Positions 37,408 to 47,328 of a stretch of 64,000 nucleotides of DNA are shown in pieces. The translations under genes were made by a program, and so were the position numbers. Source of the stretch: Oscillospiraceae bacterium (lineage in GTDB: Bacteria; Bacillota; Clostridia; Oscillospirales; Acutalibacteraceae); contig SVPE01000008.1 of NCBI GenBank assembly GCA_015066015.1, forward strand, positions 56,583 through 120,582. The letters are read 5' to 3'. Position 1 is the first letter of the stretch. Each line of letters opens with the position of its first letter. The notes under the pieces were generated by a model. It was not told the DNA's origin and ran no database searches. It saw only the letters and a list, made by a program, of their open reading frames with translations.

Positions 37408-39446
37408 TATTCTACGATACCTCTTCTGTTAGCTGCAAAGCCGTTCTGTACCTCGTCGAGCTTTTCGTGCATTTCGTCAGAAATTGTGGGATAAGCAGGT
37501 GTACGGTTGTAGTTTTCCTGATAGTCATCGGTAAGAATGTGCAGCCAGTTTTTACGGTTTTTATCCCAGAAGGCTGAGTTGTCGTTCTGAAGTTTATCAA
37601 AATACTTGAAGGTGATGTGCTCATTTTCCGTAAGAATGGGGTAGGTATAATCCTTGTACTCATCCCTTTCAAGCACACTCTTTGTTGTAACGGTATACTG
37701 GATACCCTTGATATCCTCACGCTTCATGTGAAGAATGGGATGCTCTGCAGTATGTACGGGAGTGTCATTTTTGATAACGGGAAGCATTGAAACGCCGTCG
37801 ATAATACGGTCTGAGGGAAGATAGCCCTCTGTGCCGCCGTCACCGGTGATGCCGCAAAGCTCAATAAGTGTGGGGAAGAAGTCTGTTGATGTCACGCTTT
37901 CGCTTCTGGTTTCACCCTTATTGAAAAGTCCGTTGTTATTATCCCAACGGATCATAAAGGGAACCTTCTGTCCGCCTTCATATGCGAGGTACTTACCGCC
38001 TCTGAGGTCACCCACCGAGCCTTCAAGGGCAGGCCCGTTATCGCTTGTGAAGATGATAATTGTATCCTCAAGGACACCGAGCTCCTCCATTGTGTTGAAG
38101 AGCTTGCCGAGATACGTATCAAACTCTGTAAGACAGTCAACATAGGTACCCATACCTGATGCACCCTTGAATTCGTCACCGACAAAAACAGGTCCGTGAG
38201 GCCAGGGAGTAGCATAATATGCAAAGAAAGGCTCATCGTTGGTTGCTTTTTCGGTAATCCACTCTGTAATTTCGCCGTGAATCCACTCGGTCAGCATCTT
38301 CTGGTCCTTTTTGCCGTTTTCATCTCTCATTTCACTGTTATCGTGAACTATTTCATATTCGCCGTTTTCTTCACTTACGTGATAGAAGGCGTACATATCG
38401 TTGACATGGTGGCTTCCGTAGAAGTAATCAAAGCCCTGATTTGTGGGAAGATACTCACCGTAGTCGCCGAGATGCCACTTACCGAAGGCACCTGTAGCAT
38501 AGCCGGCATTCTGAAATACCTCTGCGATTGTGATTTCGTCACCGAGCATACCGTCAACGTTGTTGCCCATTTCAAAGGAGTTGTAAACCCTTGTCTGAGC
38601 AAAATTGCCTGTGGTCTGCACTGTGGGATAAATAACATTATCAGCATAGCCTCTGTAGGGATAACGGCCTGTAAGAGTTGCAAAACGTGCAGGTGAGCAT
38701 ACAGAGTAAGCCGAATAGAAGTTTGTGAAATTAAGTCCGTTTTCACCGATGGAGTCCATATTGGGTGTATCGTAGATTGCACCGTTGAGTGAGGTGTCAC
38801 CGTAGCCCATATCGTCCATAAGGATGAAAAGTACATTGGGATTGTCGGAGGTTTTCTTGTCGATTTTACCGAGATAGTCGTCGTGACCGTCCCAGAGTCT
38901 GTCTGTGACAGGCTTTGTTCTGTGGTTACCGAAAAGCACGGAGAAAACAGATGCTGCCATAAGAAGAATACTCAAAGCAAAGGAGGAAATCTTCTTAAGA
39001 AGAGATGCCTCACCCTTTCTCTTTGCAACAAAGAAAAGTCCCCAGAGACAAATTGCGGCAGGAAGAGCAAGAAGGATGTTACCTGCAAGTCTGGTAAAAA
39101 ATGAGCCGTCACCTGACATAAGTGTGTGTGCAGCACTTGACCAGCCTGCAGCCTTATCGGAAATAAATGCACCGAAGCCTGCATCTGCGCCCCATATGAT
39201 ATGGAAGACGATCATTCCCACGCTTGAAGCGGCGTAGCCGAGCACCATGGGAAGATATACCTTTTTCTTTATAATGAGTGAAAGAAGAATAACAGCTGAA
39301 ACAATGCAGCAGTAAAGAAGATTAACAAGATTTACGAGATTGAGTCTTGTAATAAGCAGTGCCAATGCAACCGCAACACCGACAGCTGCAATTATCATCG
39401 GAAATATCTTTTTAAAGGATGTGTCAAGCGAAAATTTTTCTTTCAT
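37407..39446 (-). CDS. Polytopic membrane-anchored sulfatase (Cys-type)
   Basis: N-terminal TM helices, then LFILMDDMGYGDTSLNGA and YSVCSPARFATLTGRYPYR; RBS ggagg before ATG at 39446. Confidence 0.92.
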   Translation of the reverse strand: MKEKFSLDTSFKKIFPMIIAAVGVAVALALLITRLNLVNLVNLLYCCIVSAVILLSLIIKKKVYLPMVLGYAASSVGMIVFHIIWGADAGFGAFISDKAAGWSSAAHTLMSGDGSFFTRLAGNILLALPAAICLWGLFFVAKRKGEASLLKKISSFALSILLMAASVFSVLFGNHRTKPVTDRLWDGHDDYLGKIDKKTSDNPNVLFILMDDMGYGDTSLNGAIYDTPNMDSIGENGLNFTNFYSAYSVCSPARFATLTGRYPYRGYADNVIYPTVQTTGNFAQTRVYNSFEMGNNVDGMLGDEITIAEVFQNAGYATGAFGKWHLGDYGEYLPTNQGFDYFYGSHHVNDMYAFYHVSEENGEYEIVHDNSEMRDENGKKDQKMLTEWIHGEITEWITEKATNDEPFFAYYATPWPHGPVFVGDEFKGASGMGTYVDCLTEFDTYLGKLFNTMEELGVLEDTIIIFTSDNGPALEGSVGDLRGGKYLAYEGGQKVPFMIRWDNNNGLFNKGETRSESVTSTDFFPTLIELCGITGDGGTEGYLPSDRIIDGVSMLPVIKNDTPVHTAEHPILHMKREDIKGIQYTVTTKSVLERDEYKDYTYPILTENEHITFKYFDKLQNDNSAFWDKNRKNWLHILTDDYQENYNRTPAYPTISDEMHEKLDEVQNGFAANRRGIVE

Positions 39447-39615
39447 TTTTTTAACCTCCGTACTGCCATCAAAATCTACCGACCTTTTAAGGCATAATTT
39501 TACCAATAAAGTATACATTAATTTTTTGCTTCAGTCAATAATTATCTGTTAATAATATGTACTTTTACATTTATTTGTGATAAAATAAACTCAACTTAAT
39601 TAAAGGATGTTCTGC

Positions 39616-40764
39616 ATGAATTATATTATCAACGAGGATATTATTGCTTTTGACAGCAAAATCAAAAAAATAGTTTTCTCCTCCCCTAAAAATAAAAGCC
39701 TTGAAATTACCAAGGTGACCCTGCGCCCCTTTGTATCAAAAAAAGGCAATATGTGGCAGGCAGAAAAAATCAGGGGCACTCAGGCTTTTCACGAAAATAT
39801 GACTTCCGGGGAGCTTTATGAGCTTATCGAAGGAAATCTCCGTCATAATTTTTCCCAATGCTGTCTTACCGCTGAGGGCGCAACGGTGCATTATACAATT
39901 TTTCCCGACAAAACCAAGCGCAAGGTTACGGGAAATGACGTAAAAAAGGTTGAAGCCAAAAGTCACAACAAGGAAAAAAAATACATACTTTCACAGGGAG
40001 AAAACATTCCCGCACTTGTTGATCTCGGCGTTTTCACAGAAGATTTCAAGGTAGTAAAAAGCAAATACGACAAGTACAGACAGATAAACCGCTTCATTGA
40101 AATCGTAGACGACGCCTTCAGAGAATTCAGAAAGGACGAGGTTACAATCCTCGACTTCGGCTGCGGCAAGAGCTATCTGACATTTATAATTTACCACTAC
40201 TTTACAGTCATAAGAAAAGTAAAGGCAAAGGTTATCGGCTACGACCTTAAAGAGGATGTTGTAAATCACTGTAACGAAATTGCAGAAAAATACGGCTATA
40301 AAAATCTCCGATTCTATGTCAACGATGTAACCAAGGGCGAGCTTTTCGAGGGCGACATCGATATGGTAATCACACTTCACGCCTGCGACGTTGCAACAGA
40401 CTTTGCTCTTTACCACGGCATTGAAAACAAGGTAAAATATATCTTCTCTGTCCCCTGCTGCCAGCACGAAATATGCTCATCAATCAGAAAAGGCGGCGAC
40501 TTTGACATAATTCTGGAGCACGGACTTTTAAAAGAGCGCTTTTCTGCACTTCTGACCGACAGCATAAGGGCAGAAATCCTTAAAAAATGCGGATACGGTG
40601 TAGATGTTATCGAGTTTGTGGACTTCGCACACTCACCGAAAAATCTTATGCTTCGCTGCAAGCTGAAAAAGCCTCTGAAGCCCGACCTTTCACAGATAGA
40701 AGCTCTCAGCGAAAAATACGGCTTCACACAAAAGCTTTTTTCACTTATAGAAAGCAACAGCTGA
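39616..40764 (+). CDS. SAM-dependent methyltransferase
   Basis: VTILDFGCGKSYLTFIIYHYF motif I; ITLHACDVATDFALYHGI; CCQHE. Confidence 0.85.
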   Translation: MNYIINEDIIAFDSKIKKIVFSSPKNKSLEITKVTLRPFVSKKGNMWQAEKIRGTQAFHENMTSGELYELIEGNLRHNFSQCCLTAEGATVHYTIFPDKTKRKVTGNDVKKVEAKSHNKEKKYILSQGENIPALVDLGVFTEDFKVVKSKYDKYRQINRFIEIVDDAFREFRKDEVTILDFGCGKSYLTFIIYHYFTVIRKVKAKVIGYDLKEDVVNHCNEIAEKYGYKNLRFYVNDVTKGELFEGDIDMVITLHACDVATDFALYHGIENKVKYIFSVPCCQHEICSSIRKGGDFDIILEHGLLKERFSALLTDSIRAEILKKCGYGVDVIEFVDFAHSPKNLMLRCKLKKPLKPDLSQIEALSEKYGFTQKLFSLIESNS

Positions 40765-40777
40765 AAGGAGAAAGACT

Positions 40778-42421
40778 ATGAAAAAAACCGATGAACTCAA
40801 GGCAAAGGCAACCGACTTTTTCAAAACGGTGAAAAGCCAATGGCGCACTCCCGCCCAAGGCAAATATGTTCCTTACAAGGAAATGGCCGCTTATTCAATA
40901 GGCGGCGCAGGTGTCTACTTCATTATCTCACTTGTAGGTAAAATAACCCTCGATACCGGCAGTATGATTGTAGGCCCTGCAATCGGTCTTGAGCTTGTAG
41001 ACATTCAGACAATCAATGTAATTGTTACAATTCTTATGCTCTTTATTGCACCTACAAGAGCAATGCTTTTTGACAATACGCGAAGCAAAATGGGTAAATT
41101 CCGTCCTTATCTGCTTTATATGGGAGTGCCAACAGCACTTCTCGGCACACTGTTTGTTTATCTTCCCTATGAAAGCATGCAGTACAGTCAGAAGTTCTAC
41201 AGTGTGCTTATTGTTTACACCCTGCTTCAGTTCTGCTCCCCCTTTTATCTTTCGGCTTATTCGAGCCTTGTACAGGTGCTCTCACCCAACTCCTCCGAGC
41301 GCTCGTGGATAATCGGTGTCAGCTCCATCATCTACTCCTTTGCTCCTACCGTTGTAAATCCCGCAGTGCGTCTTATCGGCTCAACCGATGACCTTCACAC
41401 CTATCGCATAGCATTCCCCATCTTTTGCACAATCGGAGCCTGCGTAAGTATGCTCTGCATCTTCGGCACAAAGGAAAAGGTTATCGCTCCCAGACAGTAT
41501 GTACAGAAAATGGGCTTTTTTGAAGGCTTCAAAAAGGTTGCCGGTAATAAATATTTCTGGATTATCAACGGCTCAACCTGGATAAGCTTCCTCAATCACA
41601 GCTACGGCTCTCTTTTCGAGTGGGTGTTCCTTTACGGTATGAACAACAAGGCAATACACACAACTATGATACTCATAAAGGGAGAAGCAGCAACTCCCGG
41701 AATGGCACTTTCACCCTTGCTTACGAACAAGCTCGGAAAAAAGAAAATCGCCCTTCTTTCCCTTTCTGTTCAGACAATCTGCATAGGGCTTATGCTCACC
41801 TGCTATGAGAGCTACTTTATACTCTTCGCCCTGATGTTTATCAAGGATATGTTCGGTGCTCTTTCAATTATCTATCTTCCGGCTATGAAGGCTGACATAA
41901 TGGATTATCAGCAGTACAAAACCGGTGACCGTATAGAGGGCTTTATAGAACAAAGCGGTGTATTTATCGGAAGCCTTATAAGCCTCGCCACCGGCTATGT
42001 AATGCCGTTTATACTCAGACAGTACGGACTTACAAACAACTTCAGCGACCTGTATAACGCAGATTTCCGCAACCCGATTATAAAGGTGGTTATCATCTGC
42101 AGCTTCATAGGCACCCTGCTTTCGGTTATCCCCTTCCTCTTCTATGACCTTTCCGAGGACAAGCGTTCTAATATGATTCGTGCCCTGAAAATCCGCGCTC
42201 TCTTCTCGGATTATGAAAGCGGAAAAGCCGAAGACAGCAAGCTCATTGATACCGTCAGGGAAATTCACAGCGTTATTGAGCTTTACGAAAACGAATCCGA
42301 CGAAAAGAAAAAAGCGGCTTATAAAATAGCCGTAGATGAATTTGAAAAATACCGGAACGAAAAATCCGAACTTTGGCAGAACATTGAAGTAAAATATTCC
42401 GAACTGACTGCAATGGCATAA
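40778..42421 (+). CDS. MFS transporter (GPH sugar:cation symporter-like)
   Basis: ~12 TM; TRAMLFDNTRSKMGKFRPYLLYMG motif. Confidence 0.85.
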   Translation: MKKTDELKAKATDFFKTVKSQWRTPAQGKYVPYKEMAAYSIGGAGVYFIISLVGKITLDTGSMIVGPAIGLELVDIQTINVIVTILMLFIAPTRAMLFDNTRSKMGKFRPYLLYMGVPTALLGTLFVYLPYESMQYSQKFYSVLIVYTLLQFCSPFYLSAYSSLVQVLSPNSSERSWIIGVSSIIYSFAPTVVNPAVRLIGSTDDLHTYRIAFPIFCTIGACVSMLCIFGTKEKVIAPRQYVQKMGFFEGFKKVAGNKYFWIINGSTWISFLNHSYGSLFEWVFLYGMNNKAIHTTMILIKGEAATPGMALSPLLTNKLGKKKIALLSLSVQTICIGLMLTCYESYFILFALMFIKDMFGALSIIYLPAMKADIMDYQQYKTGDRIEGFIEQSGVFIGSLISLATGYVMPFILRQYGLTNNFSDLYNADFRNPIIKVVIICSFIGTLLSVIPFLFYDLSEDKRSNMIRALKIRALFSDYESGKAEDSKLIDTVREIHSVIELYENESDEKKKAAYKIAVDEFEKYRNEKSELWQNIEVKYSELTAMA

Positions 42422-42490
42422 TTAATAACCCTACCCGGCGGACAATCCAAAGCTGCGTCCGGGACCACCTGAACCTTCGTTTCACAATAA

Positions 42491-42527
42491 AAACGAGGCG
42501 TGCTTCCTTACAGAGTACGCCTCGTTT
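42491..42527. terminator. Bidirectional terminator hairpin, same family as a hairpin in the 55842-56229 element
   Basis: aaacgaggcgtgctTCCTTACagagtacgcctcgttt. Confidence 0.7.
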
Positions 42528-42531
42528 AATT

Positions 42532-43329
42532 TCATCTTAATGCCTTATCCTTAAGATAAGCTGCCTCGACGGCCTTTTCTGTTGCCGCCTCAAAGCCGTT
42601 TTCCTGCAAAGCGCATACACCCTCAATGGTTGTGCCTCCCGGTGAACACACCGCGTCAACCAGCTCCCAGGGATGCTTGTCGCTTTCAAGAATCATCTTT
42701 GCACTGCCGAGCACTGCCTGAGCCGCCGTTTCAAGAGCCTGAGCCTTTGACATTCCGTTTTTCACCGCTGCCCTTGCCATTGAGTCAATGAACATAAAGG
42801 CATATGCCGGTGAGCAGCCTCCGACTGCAGTATAAATCGGGAAGAGCTTTTCGTCAATTTCTATGCCTCTGCCGAAGCTGTCACAGAAAAGCTTCACCTT
42901 CATTCTGTCACTTTCATCTGCTCTTTCGGTAAAGCAGAAAGCCGATACCGCTTCGCCGACAGTTGCATTTATATTTGGCATAACACGTGAAAGTCTCGGC
43001 GCATAAGGAAGAGCTGCCGCTATGCTGTCCGTAGTTTTACCTGCAGCAATCGAGATAATAAGAGGATCGTTTTCCTTAAGCTCTGCACCGATTTTTTCAA
43101 GAAGCGAGGGCAGAACATTCGGCTTTACCGCGAGCACGACAGTGTCGCATCGCCCTGCAATTTCATTTTCGCTTTCAAGGACATTCAGTGAAAGCTCTTT
43201 TGCAAGGCTTTCGGCTTTTTCCCTTGCAAGGTCGTAAACGGCAATGTCTTCACCCTTGCAGCTGCCGCTTTTGATAAGGCCTCTTATAATGGCAGAAGCC
43301 ATATTTCCGCAACCTATAAAGCCTGTCAT
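42532..43329 (-). CDS. proC: Pyrroline-5-carboxylate reductase
   Basis: TGFIGCGNMASAIIRGLI, GGCSPAYAFMFIDSM, CSPGGTTIEGV. Confidence 0.95.
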   Translation of the reverse strand: MTGFIGCGNMASAIIRGLIKSGSCKGEDIAVYDLAREKAESLAKELSLNVLESENEIAGRCDTVVLAVKPNVLPSLLEKIGAELKENDPLIISIAAGKTTDSIAAALPYAPRLSRVMPNINATVGEAVSAFCFTERADESDRMKVKLFCDSFGRGIEIDEKLFPIYTAVGGCSPAYAFMFIDSMARAAVKNGMSKAQALETAAQAVLGSAKMILESDKHPWELVDAVCSPGGTTIEGVCALQENGFEAATEKAVEAAYLKDKALR

Positions 43330-43820
43330 TCTGCAGCTTCCTCCCCGGATTCGTCAGCAGGAATATCAGATGTACAATGAGGACACTTGACTGCTTCGAT
43401 TGAAATTTCGCTCTTGCAGAAGGGACAAGTCTTTGTTGCAGGCTCTTCTTCAACTGCTTCTTCCTTCTTTTTGCCGATATCGTTTATCTTGTTTATAGTC
43501 TTCACGAGTAAGAAAATAACCACTGCCATAATAAGGAAGTTGATAACGGCAGTAATGAATGAGCCGTAGTTGAGTGTAGCATAGCCGGCCTCTGCAGCGG
43601 CCTCAGCTGTTGCAAATGAAACCTCATCACCTGTAAGCACGATAAATTTATCTGCAAAATTCACACCCTTTGTAGCAAGGGAAATCACAGGTGAAACGAT
43701 ATCGTTTACAAGTGAGTTTACGATAGCCTGAAAAGCACCGCCGATGATAACGCCGACTGCAAGGTCGATTACGTTACCGCGCATAATAAATTTTTTGAAT
43801 TCCGAAATAAAACCTTTCAT
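43326..43820 (-). CDS. mscL: Large-conductance mechanosensitive channel with C-terminal zinc ribbon
   Basis: EFKKFIMRGNVIDLAVGVIIGGAFQAIVNSLVNDIVSP; C-terminal CPFCKSEISIEAVKCPHC. Confidence 0.92.
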   Translation of the reverse strand: MKGFISEFKKFIMRGNVIDLAVGVIIGGAFQAIVNSLVNDIVSPVISLATKGVNFADKFIVLTGDEVSFATAEAAAEAGYATLNYGSFITAVINFLIMAVVIFLLVKTINKINDIGKKKEEAVEEEPATKTCPFCKSEISIEAVKCPHCTSDIPADESGEEAAE

Positions 43821-43840
43821 TTTAATTCTCCTTTTACAAT

Positions 43841-44713
43841 TTATATTCCCGTAAAATCAAAGTCGGGTATGAAATCCTCGCTCGCCGAGGTCTTTTCCTG
43901 AGTGAAAATTTCCGTAAATCCCATATCAATTGCAGCAGAAATAACCTTATCGTATTCTCTGTCGGTAATTTTCCGCTGAAGCTCTCTGAAGTTATCAACC
44001 TTGCCGCAGGGAGTATACTGACTCATAAGGCTTATTGCAGTATCTGTGCCGAGATTTTCCCTTATCCACTGAAGAATCTTTATTGACTGATTGGTATTCT
44101 GCGGCAGAATAAGATGCCGTACAATCACACCTTTTTTTATAAGCCCCTCACTGTCATATATGTTTTCCGGACACTGCCTTTTCATTTCGGCAAGAGCCTT
44201 TGAGGCGAAAAGGAAATAATCCTCTGCATCACTGTACATAAGTGAGCGCTCAGAGCTTATGTATTTCAGGTCGGGAAGATACACGTCAATAAGTCCCTCA
44301 AGGCTTTTAAGCGTGCTGACCTTCTCGTAGCCTGAACTGTTATACACCACAGGCACATCCGGCTTTTCTTTTTTCAGCACATTTCTTATTTTCAGCGCAT
44401 AATGTGTGGGGTTTACAAGGTTGATGTTGTGTGCACCGTCATTTACAAGCCTGCGGAAAATCTCCGAAAGCTCATCCTCACTGACGGGCTTACCCTTGCC
44501 GTTATGGCTGATTTCGTAATTCTGACAGTATACGCAACCGAGACTGCAGCCCGAAAAGAAAACCGTACCGCTTCCTCCGGTGCCGCTTACGGGAGGCTCC
44601 TCCCAGAAGTGCTTTGCAGCCCTTGCAAGGTAAATTCCGTCTCCCATACCGCAGTAGCCCTTTTCGGTTTTTCTGTCAGCATTACAGCTTCGCGGACAGA
44701 TATTACATTTCAT
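43841..44713 (-). CDS. Radical SAM protein, PflX-like (COG1313 type)
   Basis: CNICPRSCNADR, FSGCSLGCVYCQNYEIS. Confidence 0.88.
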   Translation of the reverse strand: MKCNICPRSCNADRKTEKGYCGMGDGIYLARAAKHFWEEPPVSGTGGSGTVFFSGCSLGCVYCQNYEISHNGKGKPVSEDELSEIFRRLVNDGAHNINLVNPTHYALKIRNVLKKEKPDVPVVYNSSGYEKVSTLKSLEGLIDVYLPDLKYISSERSLMYSDAEDYFLFASKALAEMKRQCPENIYDSEGLIKKGVIVRHLILPQNTNQSIKILQWIRENLGTDTAISLMSQYTPCGKVDNFRELQRKITDREYDKVISAAIDMGFTEIFTQEKTSASEDFIPDFDFTGI

Positions 44714-45677
44714 TCTGAATAAAGAAGCTTTCGTATTCGCTTATATCAACAGGTGTAAGAATCTTCTCAACGAAATCAAGGATGTCGTTAAACACTACTT
44801 CTCTGTCATCCTCATTGAGAATCTCGTGTCTGTCACCGGGATAAAGTATGCACTTTGGCTCGTGTCCGGCATCCTCAAGATTATCGCAGACGTTGATTAC
44901 GCCCTTGCCGTTGAAGCCTACGGGATCCTTTGCACCTGAAACGAGAAGAATGGGAAGTGTAGGCGGAATAAGATATGCCCACTCATCGGTGCAGGCTGTG
45001 TTTGCAAGTGAGATAAGGTCTCTGAGGCCGCCGAGCTTGAGATCAGCACCGCAAAGAGGGTCAGCAATGTAAGCGTCAACATTTTCAACTCTTCTGCTGA
45101 GCCAGTCCTTGCCTGTACGTGCATCCTTTACCGTCATGGCACCGAGCTTATCGATAAGTGCGGCAGGCACCGCTGCTCTGGGGCCGAATTTCTTACAGAG
45201 GAATTTTATAGGCTCCTCAAGGACGACCGCCGCAGAGGGAAGCTCTCCCGTACCGCAGAGGATAAGTCCCGAAAGCTCATTGTAAAATGAAGTTGCGTAA
45301 ACTCTTGCACAGAACGAGCCCATACTGTGTCCGAAAAGGAAGTAAGGTAATTCCGGGTAACGTCTGTGCATAATGTTATAGAGCATATGCATATCGTCAA
45401 CCATTCTTACGTCGCCGTCCTTCTCAGCGAAAAAGCCGAGGTCCTCAAAGGAGTCAACGCTCTTTCCGTGACCGATGTGGTCATTGCCGCAGACAACGAA
45501 GCCCTTATCAGCAAGAAAGCGTGCAAACTCATCGTATCTTTCTATATGTTCACTTACACCGTGAGCGATCTGAAAAACGCCCCTATACTCTTTTTCATCG
45601 TCAAGCCATATGCAGCAGTGAATTTTATTCACTCCTGTAGATGACTCAAAGTAGGCGTCCTTTTTTATAACAGCCAT
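44703..45677 (-). CDS. Alpha/beta hydrolase (monoacylglycerol lipase/lysophospholipase-like)
   Basis: QIAHGVSEHIERYDEFARFL, FLFGHSMGSFCARVYA, GDRHEILNE. Confidence 0.9.
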   Translation of the reverse strand: MAVIKKDAYFESSTGVNKIHCCIWLDDEKEYRGVFQIAHGVSEHIERYDEFARFLADKGFVVCGNDHIGHGKSVDSFEDLGFFAEKDGDVRMVDDMHMLYNIMHRRYPELPYFLFGHSMGSFCARVYATSFYNELSGLILCGTGELPSAAVVLEEPIKFLCKKFGPRAAVPAALIDKLGAMTVKDARTGKDWLSRRVENVDAYIADPLCGADLKLGGLRDLISLANTACTDEWAYLIPPTLPILLVSGAKDPVGFNGKGVINVCDNLEDAGHEPKCILYPGDRHEILNEDDREVVFNDILDFVEKILTPVDISEYESFFIQNEM

Positions 45678-45835
45678 AATCAGTACCTCCTGATATATTT
45701 ATTTACTCTATAGTATAATATATCTTACGGAAATAATCAATAATTAATTTTATTTTTAAGTATTTGACTTAAGATGTTTACATTGTAGCTGAAATAATAT
45801 ATAATAAAGGGTAACACTGATATGTGAGGTATGAA

Positions 45836-46699
45836 ATGTTCGGTTACGTTAAATGCGACAAGCCTGAAATGAAGGTAAAGGAATACGAAGCATACAAAGG
45901 ACTTTACTGTTCTTTGTGTAAAGCTATGATAAAGCACTTCGGTGTGCTTTCGAGTCTTACGCTCAACTACGATATAGCCTTTCTTGTGCTTATGCGCCTT
46001 TCATTTTTAGGTATTGTTCCCTCATTCAATCAAGGCAGATGCCCCTTCAATGCGACAAAAAAATGCAACTTCTGTACCAACGGCGATGATGAGTTCAGAT
46101 TTGCCGCCTCAGTATCAATGATGATGTTTTATCACAAGGTCAGAGACAATATAAACGACAGCTCCTTTTTTAAAAGGCTTGTTATGTATCTGCTTCTCCC
46201 CTATGCTTATTTCAAGAATAAAAAGGCTGAAAAGCTTTACCGTGAGGTAGGTCAGATTATAAGAGACTCTATGGCAAAACAGTCTGCCGTTGAAAAAGAA
46301 AACACCGATTCCGTTGACAGGGCCGCCCACGAAAGTGCCGATGCCCTTGGAAAAATCCTTGCTTACGGCATTGATGACAGTGAGGGCAATATCTACCGCT
46401 TCGGTTACGGAGTCGGCAAGTGGGTTTACCTGTGTGATGCTGCAGACGACCTGAAAGACGATCTGAAAAAAGGCTCGTACAATGTTTTCATAAATCTTCT
46501 CGGTCTCAAAAAGGGTGACGAAGTAACGGAAAACGACCTTATGCTAATCGAACGCAACCTAAACCTCAGCTGTGCCTTTGCCGCTGAGAATTTTGAAAAA
46601 ATAAAAAACAAAACCCTTGTGCCGATTGCAAAAAACATCATTTACGGCGGCACAGAAAAAACGATGAACAACATACTGAAAGGAAAGAATAAAAAATGA
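45836..46699 (+). CDS. DUF5685 family protein
   Basis: MFGYVKCDKPEMKVKEYEAYKGLYCSLCKAM; DAADDLKDDLKKGSYNVF. Confidence 0.8.
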   Translation: MFGYVKCDKPEMKVKEYEAYKGLYCSLCKAMIKHFGVLSSLTLNYDIAFLVLMRLSFLGIVPSFNQGRCPFNATKKCNFCTNGDDEFRFAASVSMMMFYHKVRDNINDSSFFKRLVMYLLLPYAYFKNKKAEKLYREVGQIIRDSMAKQSAVEKENTDSVDRAAHESADALGKILAYGIDDSEGNIYRFGYGVGKWVYLCDAADDLKDDLKKGSYNVFINLLGLKKGDEVTENDLMLIERNLNLSCAFAAENFEKIKNKTLVPIAKNIIYGGTEKTMNNILKGKNKK

Positions 46700-47319
46700 A
46701 AGACCCCTATGAGGTTCTCGGCGTCCCTAGAGGAGCCGACAGAGATACCGTAAAATCAGCTTACAGAGCCCTTGCCAAAAAATATCATCCGGACCAGCAC
46801 ATCGGCAGTCCCCTTGAAGATCTTGCAAAAGAAAAAATGCAGGAAATCAACGCCGCTTACGATGCAATTATGTCGGGTAGCTTCGGTTCACACAGTAACG
46901 GCTCAGCCTATGCTGCAAACGATTACTCAGCCGTAGAAAGCCTTATCAATCAGGGACAGACCGACGAGGCTGAGCGCATTCTCGAATCAATAAACCGGAA
47001 TAACCGCGATGCACACTGGTACTACCTTAAAGGTCAGGTGAACTACAAGCGCGGCTGGACTCAGCAGGCGTACAGTTATTTTTCAATGGCTCACAATATG
47101 GACCCGGGCAACACAATGTACAGGGATGCCTTTGACAATGTATCAAGTAACGGAAACGGCGGATTCAGAACAAGCCGTACCCGGAGCCACGGTCACGGAC
47201 ACTCCTCGGGCTGCTGTGACTGCTGCGGCGACGGAGACGGTTGCGACATCTGTACGGGACTTCTTTGTGCCGACTGCTGCTGCGAATGCTTCGGCGGTGA
47301 CCTTATTTCCTGTTGCTGA
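46696..47319 (+). CDS. J-domain protein with TPR-like region and Cys-rich tail
   Basis: DPYEVLGVPRGADRDTVKSAYRALAKKYHPDQH; tail CCDCCGDGDGCDICTGLLCADCCCECFGGDLISCC. Confidence 0.9.
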   Translation: MKDPYEVLGVPRGADRDTVKSAYRALAKKYHPDQHIGSPLEDLAKEKMQEINAAYDAIMSGSFGSHSNGSAYAANDYSAVESLINQGQTDEAERILESINRNNRDAHWYYLKGQVNYKRGWTQQAYSYFSMAHNMDPGNTMYRDAFDNVSSNGNGGFRTSRTRSHGHGHSSGCCDCCGDGDGCDICTGLLCADCCCECFGGDLISCC

Positions 47320-47328
47320 GGTAAGAAA

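Noticed and set aside
37407-39446. Lipoteichoic acid synthase interpretation of the sulfatase-fold protein (N-terminal TMs resemble LtaS topology)
   Set aside because: CSPAR formylglycine motif and overlapping maturase gene fit a Cys-type sulfatase; LtaS uses Thr.
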